Positions 24,780 to 36,570 of a stretch of 64,000 nucleotides of DNA are shown here, piece by piece (position 1 is the first letter of the stretch; the number at the start of each line of letters is the position of its first letter). The DNA is from Rhizophagus clarus (taxonomy: Eukaryota; Glomeromycota; Glomeromycetes; Glomerales; Glomeraceae), in assembly GCA_015698045.1 (NCBI GenBank), contig BLAL01000307.1, positions 123,517 to 187,516 on the forward strand, read 5' to 3'. The position numbers were made by a program, and so were the translations under genes. The notes beneath the pieces were generated by a model. That model was not told where the DNA came from, ran no database searches, and saw nothing but the letters and a program-made list of their open reading frames with translations.

Positions 24780-25635
24780 ATAGTCCAAGTGAAGGACGAT
24801 AATAGTCATAAGTTATATTTATTTTTAGATTAAATTACATCATATTTTTATTTTTATTTTTAGTTTAATTTATTTTAACATTTAAAATTAGGAAAATAGA
24901 AAGAAATAGTAGAAATTAATTTTTGAAAACTTATAAAAAAACTCAATTTTTCCTTCATGTAAAATGGAGATCGACAGATGGAGAGCTCGACAGTTAATTC
25001 TGTTCTCTCAAAAGATATGAAATAATAAAGATGAGAATATTAATTATTAAAAGTTATTACGAATATACTCGTGGTTTACCCGAGAGTTAATTAATATTTG
25101 AATGATTTATTTAAAGATAATGAGAACATAATATGGGGGAACTATCGCAGTTTGAAAGTTAAAAGAAAAATGAATTAAAGGAAAATATTAGTAATAATGA
25201 AAAAGGTATTACTAGAAATATATTTGAGAGTATAAGAAATGGAAATAATAAGTTCGCGATAGTAATAAAATAATGAGATAATAATAAAATAATAATATAA
25301 AGTAAAATGAACCAAGCATACAAAAATATTGATATGTTAACGCTAAGGTGGCAGCTTAGTTATTACACCGTATAGCCTGGGTACTATTTTATAAAATAGT
25401 AGCAAACAAGTATCAAATGTGTATTTTTTTTATTAAGTTATAATAAAAATTAGAATTTACTTTAATTTTTAACATAAAAATTGTAAATAATAAAAATTCG
25501 TAAATAAAAATAAATTTGCTTTCCCAAACTTAAAAGAAAAGGAAAGAAAAGGTGTTTATATTATTTTTGATTATTCAATAGTATCACATGCCCCTTGTAT
25601 ACGTTTTACTGCATACGCAGCTTTAACGATCAAAT
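24780..25635. other. Gene-less AT-rich DNA
   Basis: Nothing recognised. At 25375-25400 a small inverted repeat (TACTATTTTATAAAATAGTA) is visible. Confidence 0.5.
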
Positions 25636-25637
25636 AG

Positions 25638-26100
25638 TAATATTACGCAGGTTTACAATCTTGTAAATTTTCGAAATATTTTAATCATAATATTACGCAG
25701 ATTTACAGTCTTGTAAATTTTCAAAATATTTCAACCGTAATATTACGCAGGTTTACAGTCTTGTAAATTTTCAAAATATTTTAACTGTAATATTACGCAG
25801 ATTTACAGTTTTGTAAATTTTCAAAATATTTTAACCGTAATATTACGCAGGTTTACAGTTTTGTAAATTTTCGAAATATTTTAACCGTAATATTATGCAG
25901 GTTTACAGTTTCGTAAATTTGCAGAATATTTTGATCGTAATATTACGTAAATCTTATGATATTGAAAACTTGTATAATATTTTGACCGTAATATCACATA
26001 AATCTTATAAAATTGTAAACTTATGTAATATTTTGAAATTTTTTGAAATATTATGCCATAAACTTTCGTAAACTTACAAAATCGTAAACTTATGCAATTT
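25638..26100. repeat. 50-bp minisatellite with a TAATATTAC core
   Basis: Six regular 50-bp units start at 25638, 25688, 25738, 25788, 25838 and 25888, each beginning TAATATTACGCAGGTTTAC and ending TTTTAACCG. Diverged units continue to about 26100. Each unit junction reads GTAATATTAC, a perfect palindrome. The array resembles those at 12.4-12.9 and 39.7-39.96 kb in vocabulary. Confidence 0.93.
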
Positions 26101-26109
26101 TTCACTCTA

Positions 26110-26700
26110 TAAAATTTCCTGATAAAGCCTTATTTCAAGCCATAAATATTTTAAAAATAATGTCTAATTGTTTTATTTAATAATTTGAATTATTAATAAT
26201 TGAATTTAAAAGTATTATGGCAAAATAATATATGGTTCCAAAATTAGCTTTAGGCTGAAGTTTTCTATAATTTATATATATGCTAATTATATGCTAATTA
26301 GATTTTAAAGCTTCGGCTGAAGTTATAGAAATTAAACCGAAACTTGAAACTTTTACAGGTTATAGTTTAACTATTTTGAAATCAATGGCTGAAGTAAACC
26401 AATATGATTTTAAATAAACCAAAAGATATAGCCAAAATTGTATTTGCAATTATATTGTTAAAATTTATATAATAAATAGAAATTTTCATAATACCATTTC
26501 TCAATCAATTTTACATAAATATTTACAAAACTATCACTAACATGTTCATCTTAATATAAAGATGAATTCAACAAGCTATAAAATATCAAATTCTAATTAC
26601 TAGTTGTTGCAATACCACCAAATTACTATTAATTTTTTGCCTATTTTGGACTTTAATCAATTTTTGGGTTTAAAGACTTTAATTACAGGATTTTGCATAA
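26110..26700. other. AT-rich intergenic DNA
   Basis: No gene seen. Short near-duplicates of GGCTGAAGTT / AGCTTCGGCTGAAGTTATAG around 26250-26390. Confidence 0.4.
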
Positions 26701-26703
26701 ATT

Positions 26704-28680
26704 TTGATAACAAGTAATTTATTAATCAAATTCATCATTAGTAATTTTCAAAATTTTTTTATAAATAGTCTAAAAATTGTAGATAGATTTTTTATTTTTA
26801 AAAATAAATTATTTAAAACTTACATTATTAAAATAACAACAAAATCTACATCAACCATTTGCAATTTTTACTCTACTAACTGCAAGGGAAGAATTAAAAC
26901 CATTACTGAAAATGTAAAGATTCCAATAACAAATGTGAAAACTATTTTAGTTGGCGTGAAATTATGCCAAACTCATTATAACAAATTTATTGTTAATGAA
27001 ACTCGTAATCTTGAATATAATAAATCTTGTTCTTATCCAAAACATAATATATATAAAATGCAATCAAAAAATATAAATAAAAAACTAAATAAACTTAATC
27101 TTCAAAAAGTTCCAAAAAGATTAATTGAAGTACTGGGATTAGATGAATTTGCAGAAATTTGTGATATGTATAGAAAAAAAACTAATAAGAATCCTGAATA
27201 TTTGCAAGCTGAAGAATATAAAGCATCAATTTCAAAAAACAAATTGATGATGATAATATTTTAAAAGTAGGAAATCATATTTATCCATTTAGAAAAGATA
27301 TTTTATATACTAGTGAAGAATTAAAACAATTTGAATCAGATTATCAAAAAATTATAGCACAACTAACAATTACAGCAGATGAAATTAGTTTAAGTGATAA
27401 AATTAAAAAAATGTCTAGCATTCTTTATAAGAATCAAAGAATATTAGGACAAAAAATAATTTATGATCCTGATGAATTTAAAATTATGTTAGAAATAGAA
27501 GATGCAGATTTAATTGGTTTTTTTGATGAATTATATCAAGAAACTAATCCTAAATCTAAAACTAATAAAACAAATATAATAATAAGAAAAAATTAGTTTC
27601 TTTATGTTACTTTTTAGCTAGTATTAATAATAAATACATAAATGGAATTAAAGCAGATATTGGATCATATTTAGAATCTTCTGGAGCATCAGTTTCTTCT
27701 ATTGATATACTTGCAAATATCGGATTATCAGTATCTCAAAGAACAGTAAATAGACAAAAAACAATTATTGCAGAAAATCATCAAGAAACTGTAAATAGTT
27801 ACTGTTTACAAAATATTGAAAATATATTTATACTTAATATTGATGATTATCATAATATTCATCAAAGAAATCAACCAACTTTATTAAAAACACATAATAT
27901 TGATCATTTTGTAACAATATTATTAAATTCAAATTCCAGTATACCTAAAATACCTTTCTATTTATCAAATAATATTTCAATTCATAATCCTAAAAGTATT
28001 GATTTTGAATTAATTATAAATTATATTAATGTTAATTTTATAGATAAATTAGGAAAAAGTTATTATCAGCAAGCTGGTTGAGATATAGAAATAATATTTA
28101 TTTGAAGATTCATATGAAAATAAAATGAAATTTTTTATTATTCATGATTATGATGGACGTATTCAAAATCAGCAAGAATTAAGATCAATGAAATATAGTA
28201 AATTAGTAGATTTTATTTTACATTCTTTATATAATACAAAAGATTATATTGAGTCTGCAAATATTTTATTTGAAATATTTAAAAATATAGAACAAGAAGA
28301 TTATTTAAATAATTTTATAATTCCTACAATTTGTGATTGGCCTGGCTAAATAAACTTAAGAAGAGCTATTACATTAAAACTTACTAATAAAAAAGATAAT
28401 TCTGAAATTCTATCTCAAATATTAAGTTTAATTCCTATAATTGGACCACTTCATGTTTCTTTAAATAACAGAAAAACATTATTTTAAATATATAATTTTT
28501 TTTTTGAAATGGTATATCATAATTTTTTTAAAGAAAATAAAATTTTATCACAAAAACTAAAGCCAAGACTTATTGATCTTATATTAAGTCTTACTTTTTA
28601 TGGATAGAAAAATATTTGTAATTTAATTATTAATCGTTTTGGAAATATAAAAGATATAAAATATTTAACAATAATAGATT
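26704..28680 (+). pseudogene. Decayed DUF6589-like protein of AM fungi
   Basis: A long coding relic in shifted frames. 26860-27264 has a cysteine-containing basic N-terminal part (NFYSTNCKGRIK, KLCQTHYNKF) and KVPKRLIEVLGLDEFAEIC. After a frame change: DADLIGFFDELYQE, then SYLESSGASVSSID, SQRTVNRQK, and ILNIDDYHNIHQRNQP followed by a histidine and ILLN text. After more damage: TICDWPG, a TAA, INLRRAIT, IPIIGPLHVSLNNRKT and a C-terminal helix-rich end. The IDDYH..H and GPLHVSLN signatures match, from memory, large proteins labelled DUF6589 in Rhizophagus and Gigaspora. Function unknown, possibly transposon-derived. Many stops are TAA/TGA/TAG in positions where Gln or Trp would fit. The reading stops where the next transposon begins at 28681. 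Confidence 0.55.
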
Positions 28681-31586
28681 TATTAGAGGATGGCCAGAAA
28701 TTACGTAATTTGATTTTTGGGTTTTTTACCCCCCCTCCCCCCCTCTGTCATCATTTCCAAATAAAGAAATCATACAATCACGTGATATGTTAAAAAAGTT
28801 TGACGACGTAAATATTTATCTCTCTTATTTATTTTATTGAACGCATATATTTTATAAATTTAACAGTTTAAATAATGAATTTTATATTTCTGTTTCATAA
28901 ATTCAATGTATTTTATTTATCATTAAGCATCTGTAATACATGATAATTAAATGTAAAATTTCCTTATTTCTAAAGTTTTACTATTGAATTAATTATGTTT
29001 GTAATTTCGTGGCCTACCTCTACCTCTTTTTGTTGTCTTTTCTTTTTGAAGTTCCTGTGAAGTATTATCATTTGAATTCTCGTTCTCATCATCTTGTGTA
29101 CTTTCTGCATTATATTCATAATCCTGTTGCAAATATTTGGATGCTTCAATAACAACATTTATTGCTACTCTTTCTACTGGTACCCTTTCACCTGAATGAA
29201 TTGTTTTAGTGTGTTGCTTTAGAAATGCTTTGGATGGGAAATATCTAAAGCATTTTCGACATGTTAAACTGTAATATAAATCTGAAGTGATGCTAGGACA
29301 GTGCTCATCATAGCCTGGCAATTTTTCTCCAAAATACTCTAGAGTATGGATTAAATTTAAAAAATGTCCATTATGACCTCGTATAACAGGTGGTAAAAAG
29401 CCATTGTTTGCAGATAAAAGATTATGTATCTCCAGTGCACGTGGTTATGCACAATAGTTTTGGTCTTTGCACTTCCTTATATCAAAAGAATACCTACAAA
29501 TTTGTGCATGCCAATCAATCCAATCCCATGATCCCTCTTCTATATCTAAAAAATCTGCCTGATCATGATCCTCAACGTATGTGGTAATAACTGGATGCCC
29601 ATTGATATTATCCCAGCTCCAAAGTTCACATAAACGTTCACCTGCATGTCTAAAATTATTACGTCCGAGATCCCTATCCGTAATTGTAATTTTTCCTTCA
29701 ACACTTCCAAGATGGTTACCATACGTAAATGCATTTAACTCAATTCTAGCTAATTTTCCAGAAAGTGACGCCATACTCCTCTCTACTGGATTATAAGCTG
29801 ACTGCCCTGGAGCATGGGTTCGGACCGTAAGATAATTAAGATCAAGTTTCTTAAAAAGTAATAGATATTTTGTAATGTTGGCAAGGAATCGAGGGTTTTC
29901 GTCCGGTCCACTATCAGTTAATAAGCACCAAAATGGTTTTACAGAATCTCCATTATGTGTAAACTCACGAAAATTTTCTTCTTTTGTTATTGACATGAGA
30001 TCCACCATATGAGTTTCGCAAGACGTACTTAAGAAATATTCTGGGCAAATAAAAATTTGCACTTTACCAGAGCGTAATGAATCGTTCGTATCGGAAGGAT
30101 TTATCAACAGATAGACAGACAAAACTAATTTGTACTTTACGACTTTAGGAAAGTCATGATCAGGAACGGATACCAGCTCATTCGTTGTTTGTATGGTCTT
30201 GAATGTTTTTCCAACAGCAGCCATTCCAAGTGGAACCTATCGAAACTTAAATTAGAATTTAAAATAATAAAATTAAAAGAGAAAATTTAAAAAAAATATT
30301 TAAATACCTTAGCTTTATCATCTTGCGAAATTATTAAAACATCTTGAGGAAAAGCCGTTGCAAACGACTTCACGCCTTTGACTGATGCCAGGCAATAATG
30401 TTCATCAATATGGCTATTCATTTCATCTCTTCTAACAACTGCAAAATGAATCTGCGCGGGATGATGATGGCGCTGTGCCTCTTTCGATCCTGGATGTTTG
30501 GGTTGCATGTAATTTTGCAACGTGGATTTAGCCATATAAATACCATAATCTTTGTCCATTTTTTCGCGAAAGTGCTTGATTGTACGCACTTTAATTATTT
30601 CTTTGCGTCATTTATAATCTGCTGCTCCAAATTCAACACTCACATGCATTTTTTCCAAAAGATCAGGATTTTTAATTAAAATGACGGATGACCTGGTGTA
30701 TCATACACTTCCACAATGTTTTCCTCTATATTTTCCTTCTTTTTCTTTCGTGCTTGTTGCTAAGCTGCTGCATTGTTCCTCAACTTTTTAAGTCTATTTT
30801 CTTCTATTAATATTGTTTCCTCCAGCTTTTTAATACTTGAGACGAATTGGGAACAAAGTTCGTGTGATGATGCTGTTCGTAATAGATTGTTGTATTCATA
30901 CAAGTCAACTTTAGACTTTTGAATAATATCAAGCGATTTTTTTTGTGCTGTTGCATTTGACAAAGGTTGAATATTATCAAATAGTTCAGGAGGATTCTCT
31001 AAAGGTATTAAGGGTCGTTTTTGAGATTCTTTTTGAGATTCACTTTGAGATTCTCCTACAGGTTCGTAAAAAGTGAAAAGGTAAGATCGAATGGGTGTAC
31101 GTAATAATTCAAAGATACGATTTTGAATATTTTTTTTATCTTCCTTTTTCACTTCTCACCAACTATTTTGAGCTTGTTGGTGTAGTACTTTCTTGTTTGG
31201 TGTTTTATTGTGACTTTTTACCATTTCGCTGAATGCAAAGGCATTCACATATTATTCGTATAAATTTTTAGGACTTTGGATAAGGTAATTTTTGGAGTAT
31301 TTCAGTTTTTTAAAATACGTTTGCTTCATTGCAGGAAAAGAACAAACGTATTAAATCTTGTAAAGGCCGCATAGTTCACAATCTACATTTAATAATTATG
31401 TAAAATAATTATGTAAAGTTATTATGTAAAGAAAAATATTTCAAAGCATATGCTTTTTTTACTGTGAGAATATAATTGATGATTCATATACTAAAAATGG
31501 AAAATTGAAATTACGTGTAATGTCATTACAGGTTGACCCCCCTCCCCCCTTTATTAAATTACGTAATTTCTGGCCATCCCCTAATA
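28681..31586 (-). mobile_element. 2.9-kb TIR transposon at a TA target, DDE transposase
   Basis: The left end reads TATTAGAGGATGGCCAGAAA and continues TTACGTAATTT. The right end is its inverse, with one mismatch in 31 (A/G). Both ends are bordered by TA, so a TA target duplication as in Tc1/mariner/IS630-type elements is likely, making the element proper 28683-31584. C-rich tracts lie just inside both ends in the same orientation: C7-T-C7 at about 28729 and C6-T-C6 near 31540. One gene fills the interior on the minus strand. Confidence 0.85.
28989..31152 (-). pseudogene. DDE transposase with C2H2 finger and AT-hook
   Basis: Transposase of the surrounding TIR element. 30760-31152 encodes a helical N-terminal part (KSLDIIQKSKVDLYEYN). 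Frame changes near 30590-30760 separate it from VRTIKHFREKMDKDYGIYM, AKSTLQNYMQPKHPGS and HHHPAQIHFAVV. The catalytic fold follows: IISQDDKAK, an intron at 30235-30306 with GT..AG borders, VPLGMAAVGKTF, CLLTDSGPDENPR, and 44 residues after the second Asp, YNPVERSMASLS, giving D, D and E. After a TAA at 29445 come a C2H2 finger CRKCFRYFPSKAFLKQH and an AT-hook-like tail KRGRGRPRNYKHN. Family name not certain; the TA target and DDE spacing suggest an IS630/Tc1-mariner relative. Damage is light, but the stop and N-terminal frame breaks make it a likely pseudogene. Confidence 0.72.
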
Positions 31587-31589
31587 GTA

Positions 31590-32015
31590 TGAATATTAGT
31601 AGAAGTGTTAGCAAAAGAAAAGGAACGTTAATAAAAAAATTTTTACATTAGAAAGTGTTAGTATTAATGTTAGTATGAAAGTTAGTAGAAGTAGAAAAGG
31701 AACGTCAATAAAAAAAAATATAAAGTATAAATATTAATGTTAGTGTTAATGTTAGTAGAAGTGTTAGTAAAAGTAAGAAATAAAAAATGTTTAACAGTAG
31801 AATATTGTTAGTAGGAACGTTAGTAGGTGGAAACACATTAGAAAAAAATATTAGTAAGAGTGTTAACAGGATGGAAAAAGAAATTTCAACAAAAAATATA
31901 CCTTTGTATTTATTTTTTAGAAAAACCAATAAAATAAAAAACTCGATAGTAGAACATTGTTTAGGATGTTAGTGAGAAGAAATACATTGGAAAAATATAT
32001 TAATAAGAGTGTTAA
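31590..32015. repeat. GTTAGTA simple-sequence region
   Basis: Imperfect repeats of GTTAGTAGAAGTGTTAGTA and ATTAATGTTAGTG, like those at 13.1-13.8 kb. No gene. Confidence 0.6.
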
Positions 32016-32016
32016 G

Positions 32017-32424
32017 AATAACATAATAATGGGAAAAGAAATTTCAACAAAAAATATACCTTTATCTTTATTTTTTAGATAAAAACAATAAAGTAAAAAT
32101 TTGAGAGAGAGAAAAAAAAGTTTTGAAAAAAAAATGATAAATAAATAATTAAATCATGATCGTGCAATCACATGATCAACAAAATTATCAATTTTTATTG
32201 GTTATTTGGGTAATATTATAAATAACATAATAATAGGAAAAGAAATTTCAACAAAAAATATACCTTTATCTTTATTTTTTAGACAAAACAATAAAGTAAA
32301 AATTTGAGAGAGAGAAAAAAAGTTTTTGAAAAAAAAATACGATAAATAAATAATTAAATCATGATCGTGCAATCACATGATCAACAAAATTATCAATTTT
32401 TATTGGTTATTTGGGTAATATTAT
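32017..32424. repeat. 204-bp tandem duplication
   Basis: AATAACATAATAAT starts at 32017 and again at 32221. The two 204-bp copies are nearly identical, including ATCATGATCGTGCAATCAC and a TTTTTATTGGTTATTTGGG block. A third, more diverged partial copy precedes at about 31865-31930. Confidence 0.9.
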
Positions 32425-32429
32425 ATTCA

Positions 32430-33395
32430 GCCACATCAGCCACAAAATCAGTCACCTATCGAATGCACAAGTCAATATTAGCGAAGAAGTACAAACTTAA
32501 TTATTCACTATTCGTGCTCAACTTGAGTTGATAAAATTATTAAAAAATCACTGATTTTATTAAATTTATCAGAATTTTTATACCTAATTAAAGATGATTA
32601 AATTAAGTTTTACCACCAATTTCATTATAACGTTACCAACTTTTTTGTTAATCTTGGATATTTTATTTTGAATTTAAATTATTCGCTTTAAACTCGAGTT
32701 TAACTTGTTCGCTCAAGATCTTTGTGTAATATATTATAGATTTGTAATTATTTTATTTGTAGTCTATAATTGGCAAAAGCTTATTATAAACCAAAATAAA
32801 AAACACTATTTATTTACGTATCTGTATTATTAGATTTTACCTTTTTTAGATTTGATATATAATTAAAAAGAAGACCTTTATCTTGATATTTTGGAATCAC
32901 GATCATAACAATTGAGTTTAGGTCGAGTTTAACTTGTTCATTGTGATTGATTGTATTGTAGATCTGTATCTGTATTATAATTAATATAAAGAAGATAGAT
33001 CATAACAATCATGACATATTTGAGAAATTAGAACAATTTACGTAAATGTTCTTGAAGGGTAATTAATATAATAATACAAGGTGATAAAAAATTGTTTTTA
33101 AAAAGAGGTTTCATCTTTTTTTTTTTCTTACAATAAATTTGTTGTCGTTATTTCTATTATATATTCTTTTTCTTAAAATTTGTTACTGTTATTTTTTATT
33201 ATTATATATTCTTTTTCTTAAAATACCCGCAAATTGGACTGATGCAATAACTGAATATTTAATAAGATATAGGAGGTAAAAAATTAAATGAAAACTAATA
33301 AATAACTTTGATCATATTCTAGTTTTTTTTTCTCTTACGTTTCCTAATCTAAAAATTAAATAAATAATGTAAAGGAGAAAGAACAACTACTACCA
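32430..33395. other. Gene-less AT-rich DNA
   Basis: Nothing recognised as coding. A short internal near-repeat (TTATTATATATTCTTTTTCTTAAAAT) at 33155-33230. Confidence 0.4.
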
Positions 33396-33821
33396 TGACA
33401 TACCTGGGAGGGACCGCTCCAAATTCTGGAAAAGCCTAGCTCGAAGAATTCAGAGACAGTTCCGCATGAGGTTTACTGGCCAACAGGTAGAAAGAAAGTG
33501 AAGAAACTTGGTCAGGAATTTTAATGTTAGTAAAATAATAATAAATTATAAAAAAAAAATAAAAAAAAATAAAAAATTAATAGTATTAACATTTTTAGAA
33601 TTTCTGTGAATGGAGGAATGGTGCGCAAAATGGAAGGTGATTCTGGAAAGGAGAAAGATATTATAGGCAGTTCCGCACAAGGTTTTGGACAGACCTGGTA
33701 ATTATTAAGAATTTTTTTAATTTATATTTGTTATTTAAGTTCTAAATTTATATATATTTCTTAGGGAACCACCACAGTCGTAGGCGGCGTAAAAATACTG
33801 CGCATCGGGGCCTTGGAATAT
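33396..33821 (+). other. Three exon-like segments with strong splice signals, unknown gene
   Basis: Segment A ends at 33486 before GTAGAA. Segment B is 33599-33697 (99 nt), between TTTTTAG and GTAATT. Segment C runs from 33765 after TTTCTTAG to about 33821 before GTAAAT. A and B are GC-richer than their surroundings and share a motif when read in one frame: KFWKSLARRIQRQFRMRF in A and FWKGERYYRQFRTRF in B, which suggests exon duplication. B has a TGA in that frame. No start codon in that frame and no known domain were found. It may be a decayed small basic protein gene or a noncoding transcript. Confidence 0.35.
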
Positions 33822-33829
33822 GTAAATTA

Positions 33830-35990
33830 TATTTTTTATTTTTATTTTTTTTTATTTTGTATTTTTTATATTTTATTTTTATTTTTATTTTTTATTTATA
33901 TTTTTATATTTTTATTATTTTTATTTTTATTTTTATTTTTATTGACAAGACGAAGAAAAATACAAAGAGATTTACAACGAATACTCAAACAAGTTAGTCT
34001 GCAGTAAAGTTTTGGCTAGATATCTATAACCAACTACAGATATGACAAAGCTAAACTATGATACTGGCTCCTGACAGATGACCCAACTAACATTTACCAC
34101 GTCCTCTACAAACCCCGCTGTATATATACAACGCATATAAAATCCCTTTACAGTCCTGTGCGTTAAAGCACCTCACCTCTTCTGAAGAAACTTTATCGAG
34201 TAGACTATACTGGATCTTAGATCCCAATTTTCTATTAAGGAAGAAAAATTGTAACAACCTTTCACCACCAGCACCACCAACAAAAAAGAATGTAATAATT
34301 CAACTGTAACTATGGTTGTTAAAAATTATAATATCTAGGCTAGGGAAATAAGATATGCAGCCGAGACTCAAAGAGTTACTCGAAGTGTTATTATAAAAAA
34401 AGAAAAAAGGCTATGAAGCAGCCTAATAAAATAAAAAATAAAAACAAAAACAAAAACAAATTACAAAACAAAGAAAAAACATAAAATTTCTAGGGATTGT
34501 AAAAAAAAAGGAATTTAATTGTAAATAAACCTAGAAATGTTTCAAAGGAGTGTGAAGTATAATTAGCCATCTTCTGTTACCAGAAGATATAAGAAGTCTG
34601 GAACCAGTCTTGACTTTTAAAGACAGCTAGTACTGTAGGGACCTTTCTCCATCAATATAAAGTCGCCATGGTATCAAGTGAATCATTCGTCTACACTACT
34701 CAAGGTAGAGATGCGTCCAGAGTTCTGTAGTAATATTCTGATAAAGAATGAAATTGCGCAACTTGTGTACTCTACTGAGTACAGAGCGAATCATAGACTC
34801 AAAGAGACTAGAGTGAATCATACCCAAGTAGTATCTGACGAATCAGAAAATTCCAAATGTTAGGCTGCAGATCATTCTATAATTGGACCAAACAAAAAAG
34901 CCCCTTATGTTTGATCATGTGACAGGCCGATTATTAGATGGGGTAAACCAAAAAGTATTTTTTCTCAAGAATGCCCTAAAAAAAAGGCAAAGAAAAAATA
35001 AAAATGTAGGTTCCTTGAGTCGAAAACTTGTCTAATAGATGAATCGTAGGTTGGGTAAATCTCCATAGTGTATTTTCGCCTAGCCTCAGTCCATAGTATA
35101 ATTTTCTTCCTAAATGTATTATCTCAGTTACTTCATTACCACCACTGCCACTGACAAAGGAATATTGAAAACTCAAAAAAAACCCTGAAAATATTCATTT
35201 AGCACATATGATAACCAAGTCTAGTGCTTTAAAGTGTATTTTTAAATAAAGAAGAAAGGGTGTAGGGACTGTTGGCCTTCTAACAGTCAACCTACGGGAA
35301 AAAAATAAAAAATATTTTTTCAATAAAAAATGGTCATGACAGTTTCAGGGAAGAGTTTTTATTTTCTCTTTTATTATTTTTATTATTATTATTTTTTATT
35401 TTTTATTATCTTTTATTATTATTATTTTTTATTAAATATATATATATATTATATAGTCATCTAATTATTATTTTAATATTTTTACTATTTTATAATTTGA
35501 TTTAATATCGGCCTATATTCAACTGGAATTAAAAAATTCGACCACAATTATAAGTAATTAAAGCTTATTATAATAAATTGCTTTTATTCAATAAACATTC
35601 ATTTTTTTTTTATTAAAGTATTAATTAAATAAACAATCTGTCGTCATATATTATATAATATATTGTAATGATGAAATGTCACCAATAAATTTTTAAAAAA
35701 GGTACATTTAGGCGTGACAGATCTAATACCGCTGATTTTTCCAAAATATTACTAAAATCTTTCCATAGATCAAATTGAGAGAACTAATCTATCAATTTAT
35801 AATATAAAATCTTGAAATAATCTTTCACATTTTCAAAATATGTGATCAAACTCATTTTTGCTAAACTGCCGAAACCTTTTGGCATTTACATGCAATAGTT
35901 TCGGCATTTTAATTTAATTTAACGATCATTGATTATCATGATCAATCTATTTTTACGGTTTTCTAAACCATAATTTTTTTTTTATTTTTT
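33830..35990. other. Low-complexity and unassigned DNA
   Basis: TTTTTATTTTTATT simple repeats (33825-33945). 34010-34960 is GC-richer and could be a transposon remnant but gave no recognisable protein. A stem-loop GTAGGGACTGTTGG...AACAGTCAACCTAC lies at 35271-35303, and (TA)n at 35440-35452. Confidence 0.4.
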
Positions 35991-35996
35991 TTTAAG

Positions 35997-36570
35997 TTGC
36001 TGGACTCCTGAACTTGGAATGTAAGTTGGAAGGGGTGGGGGAATTTTTTTTTAATATTAAAGAAATGATACTAACGTTTCTTTATTTTTTTTAGGTTGCC
36101 AGCCTTCTTGAACGAACCAGACTTGGGAAATGTAAGTTGGAAAGGGTGGTGATTTTTTTTTAATATTAAAGAAATGTTACTAACGTTTCTTTTTTTATTT
36201 TTTTTAGGTTGCCGGCCTTCTTGGACGAACCAGACTTGGGAATGTAAGTTAGAAAGGGCGGGGGATTTTTTTTTTAATATTAAAGAAACGTTATTAATGT
36301 TTCTTTCTTTATTTTTTTTAGGTTGCCGGCCTTCTTAGATGAACTGGATTTGGAAATGTAAGTTGGAAAGTGTGGTGATTTTTTTTTAATGTTAAAGAAA
36401 TGTTACTAACATTTCTTTCTTTATTTTTTTCAGATTGCTGGACTCCAGACTTGAAATGTAAGGAGGGAGGGAGGGATATTTTTTGAATATTAAAGAAACA
36501 GTTTTAACGTTTCTTTTATTTATTTTAGGTTGCAGTTTCCCTTGTTCCTCTTGATTCTAACGTAATCACG
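35997..36570 (+). other. Array of tandem micro-exon-like units
   Basis: Six units of about 95-114 bp. Each has a U-rich tract and AG, then a short exon-like core, then GTAAGT/GTAAGG. Cores: 35997-36020, 36095-36131, 36208-36243, 36322-36357, 36434-36457 and from 36529. Core lengths are 24, 37, 36, 36 and 24 nt; intervening introns are 74, 76, 78, 76 and 71 nt. Three introns contain the exact branch site TACTAAC (36069, 36178, 36404) 19-29 nt before AG. The cores are variants of GTTGCCGGCCTTCTTGGACG followed by AACCAGACTTGGGAAT. In one frame the 36-nt cores encode LPAFLDEPDLG-like peptides. No start codon or host gene was identified. Confidence 0.6.

Noticed and set aside
25638-26100. Integrated geminivirus or circovirus origin
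   Set aside because: Only the nonamer matches; no Rep gene or stem arms were seen nearby, so no viral claim is made.
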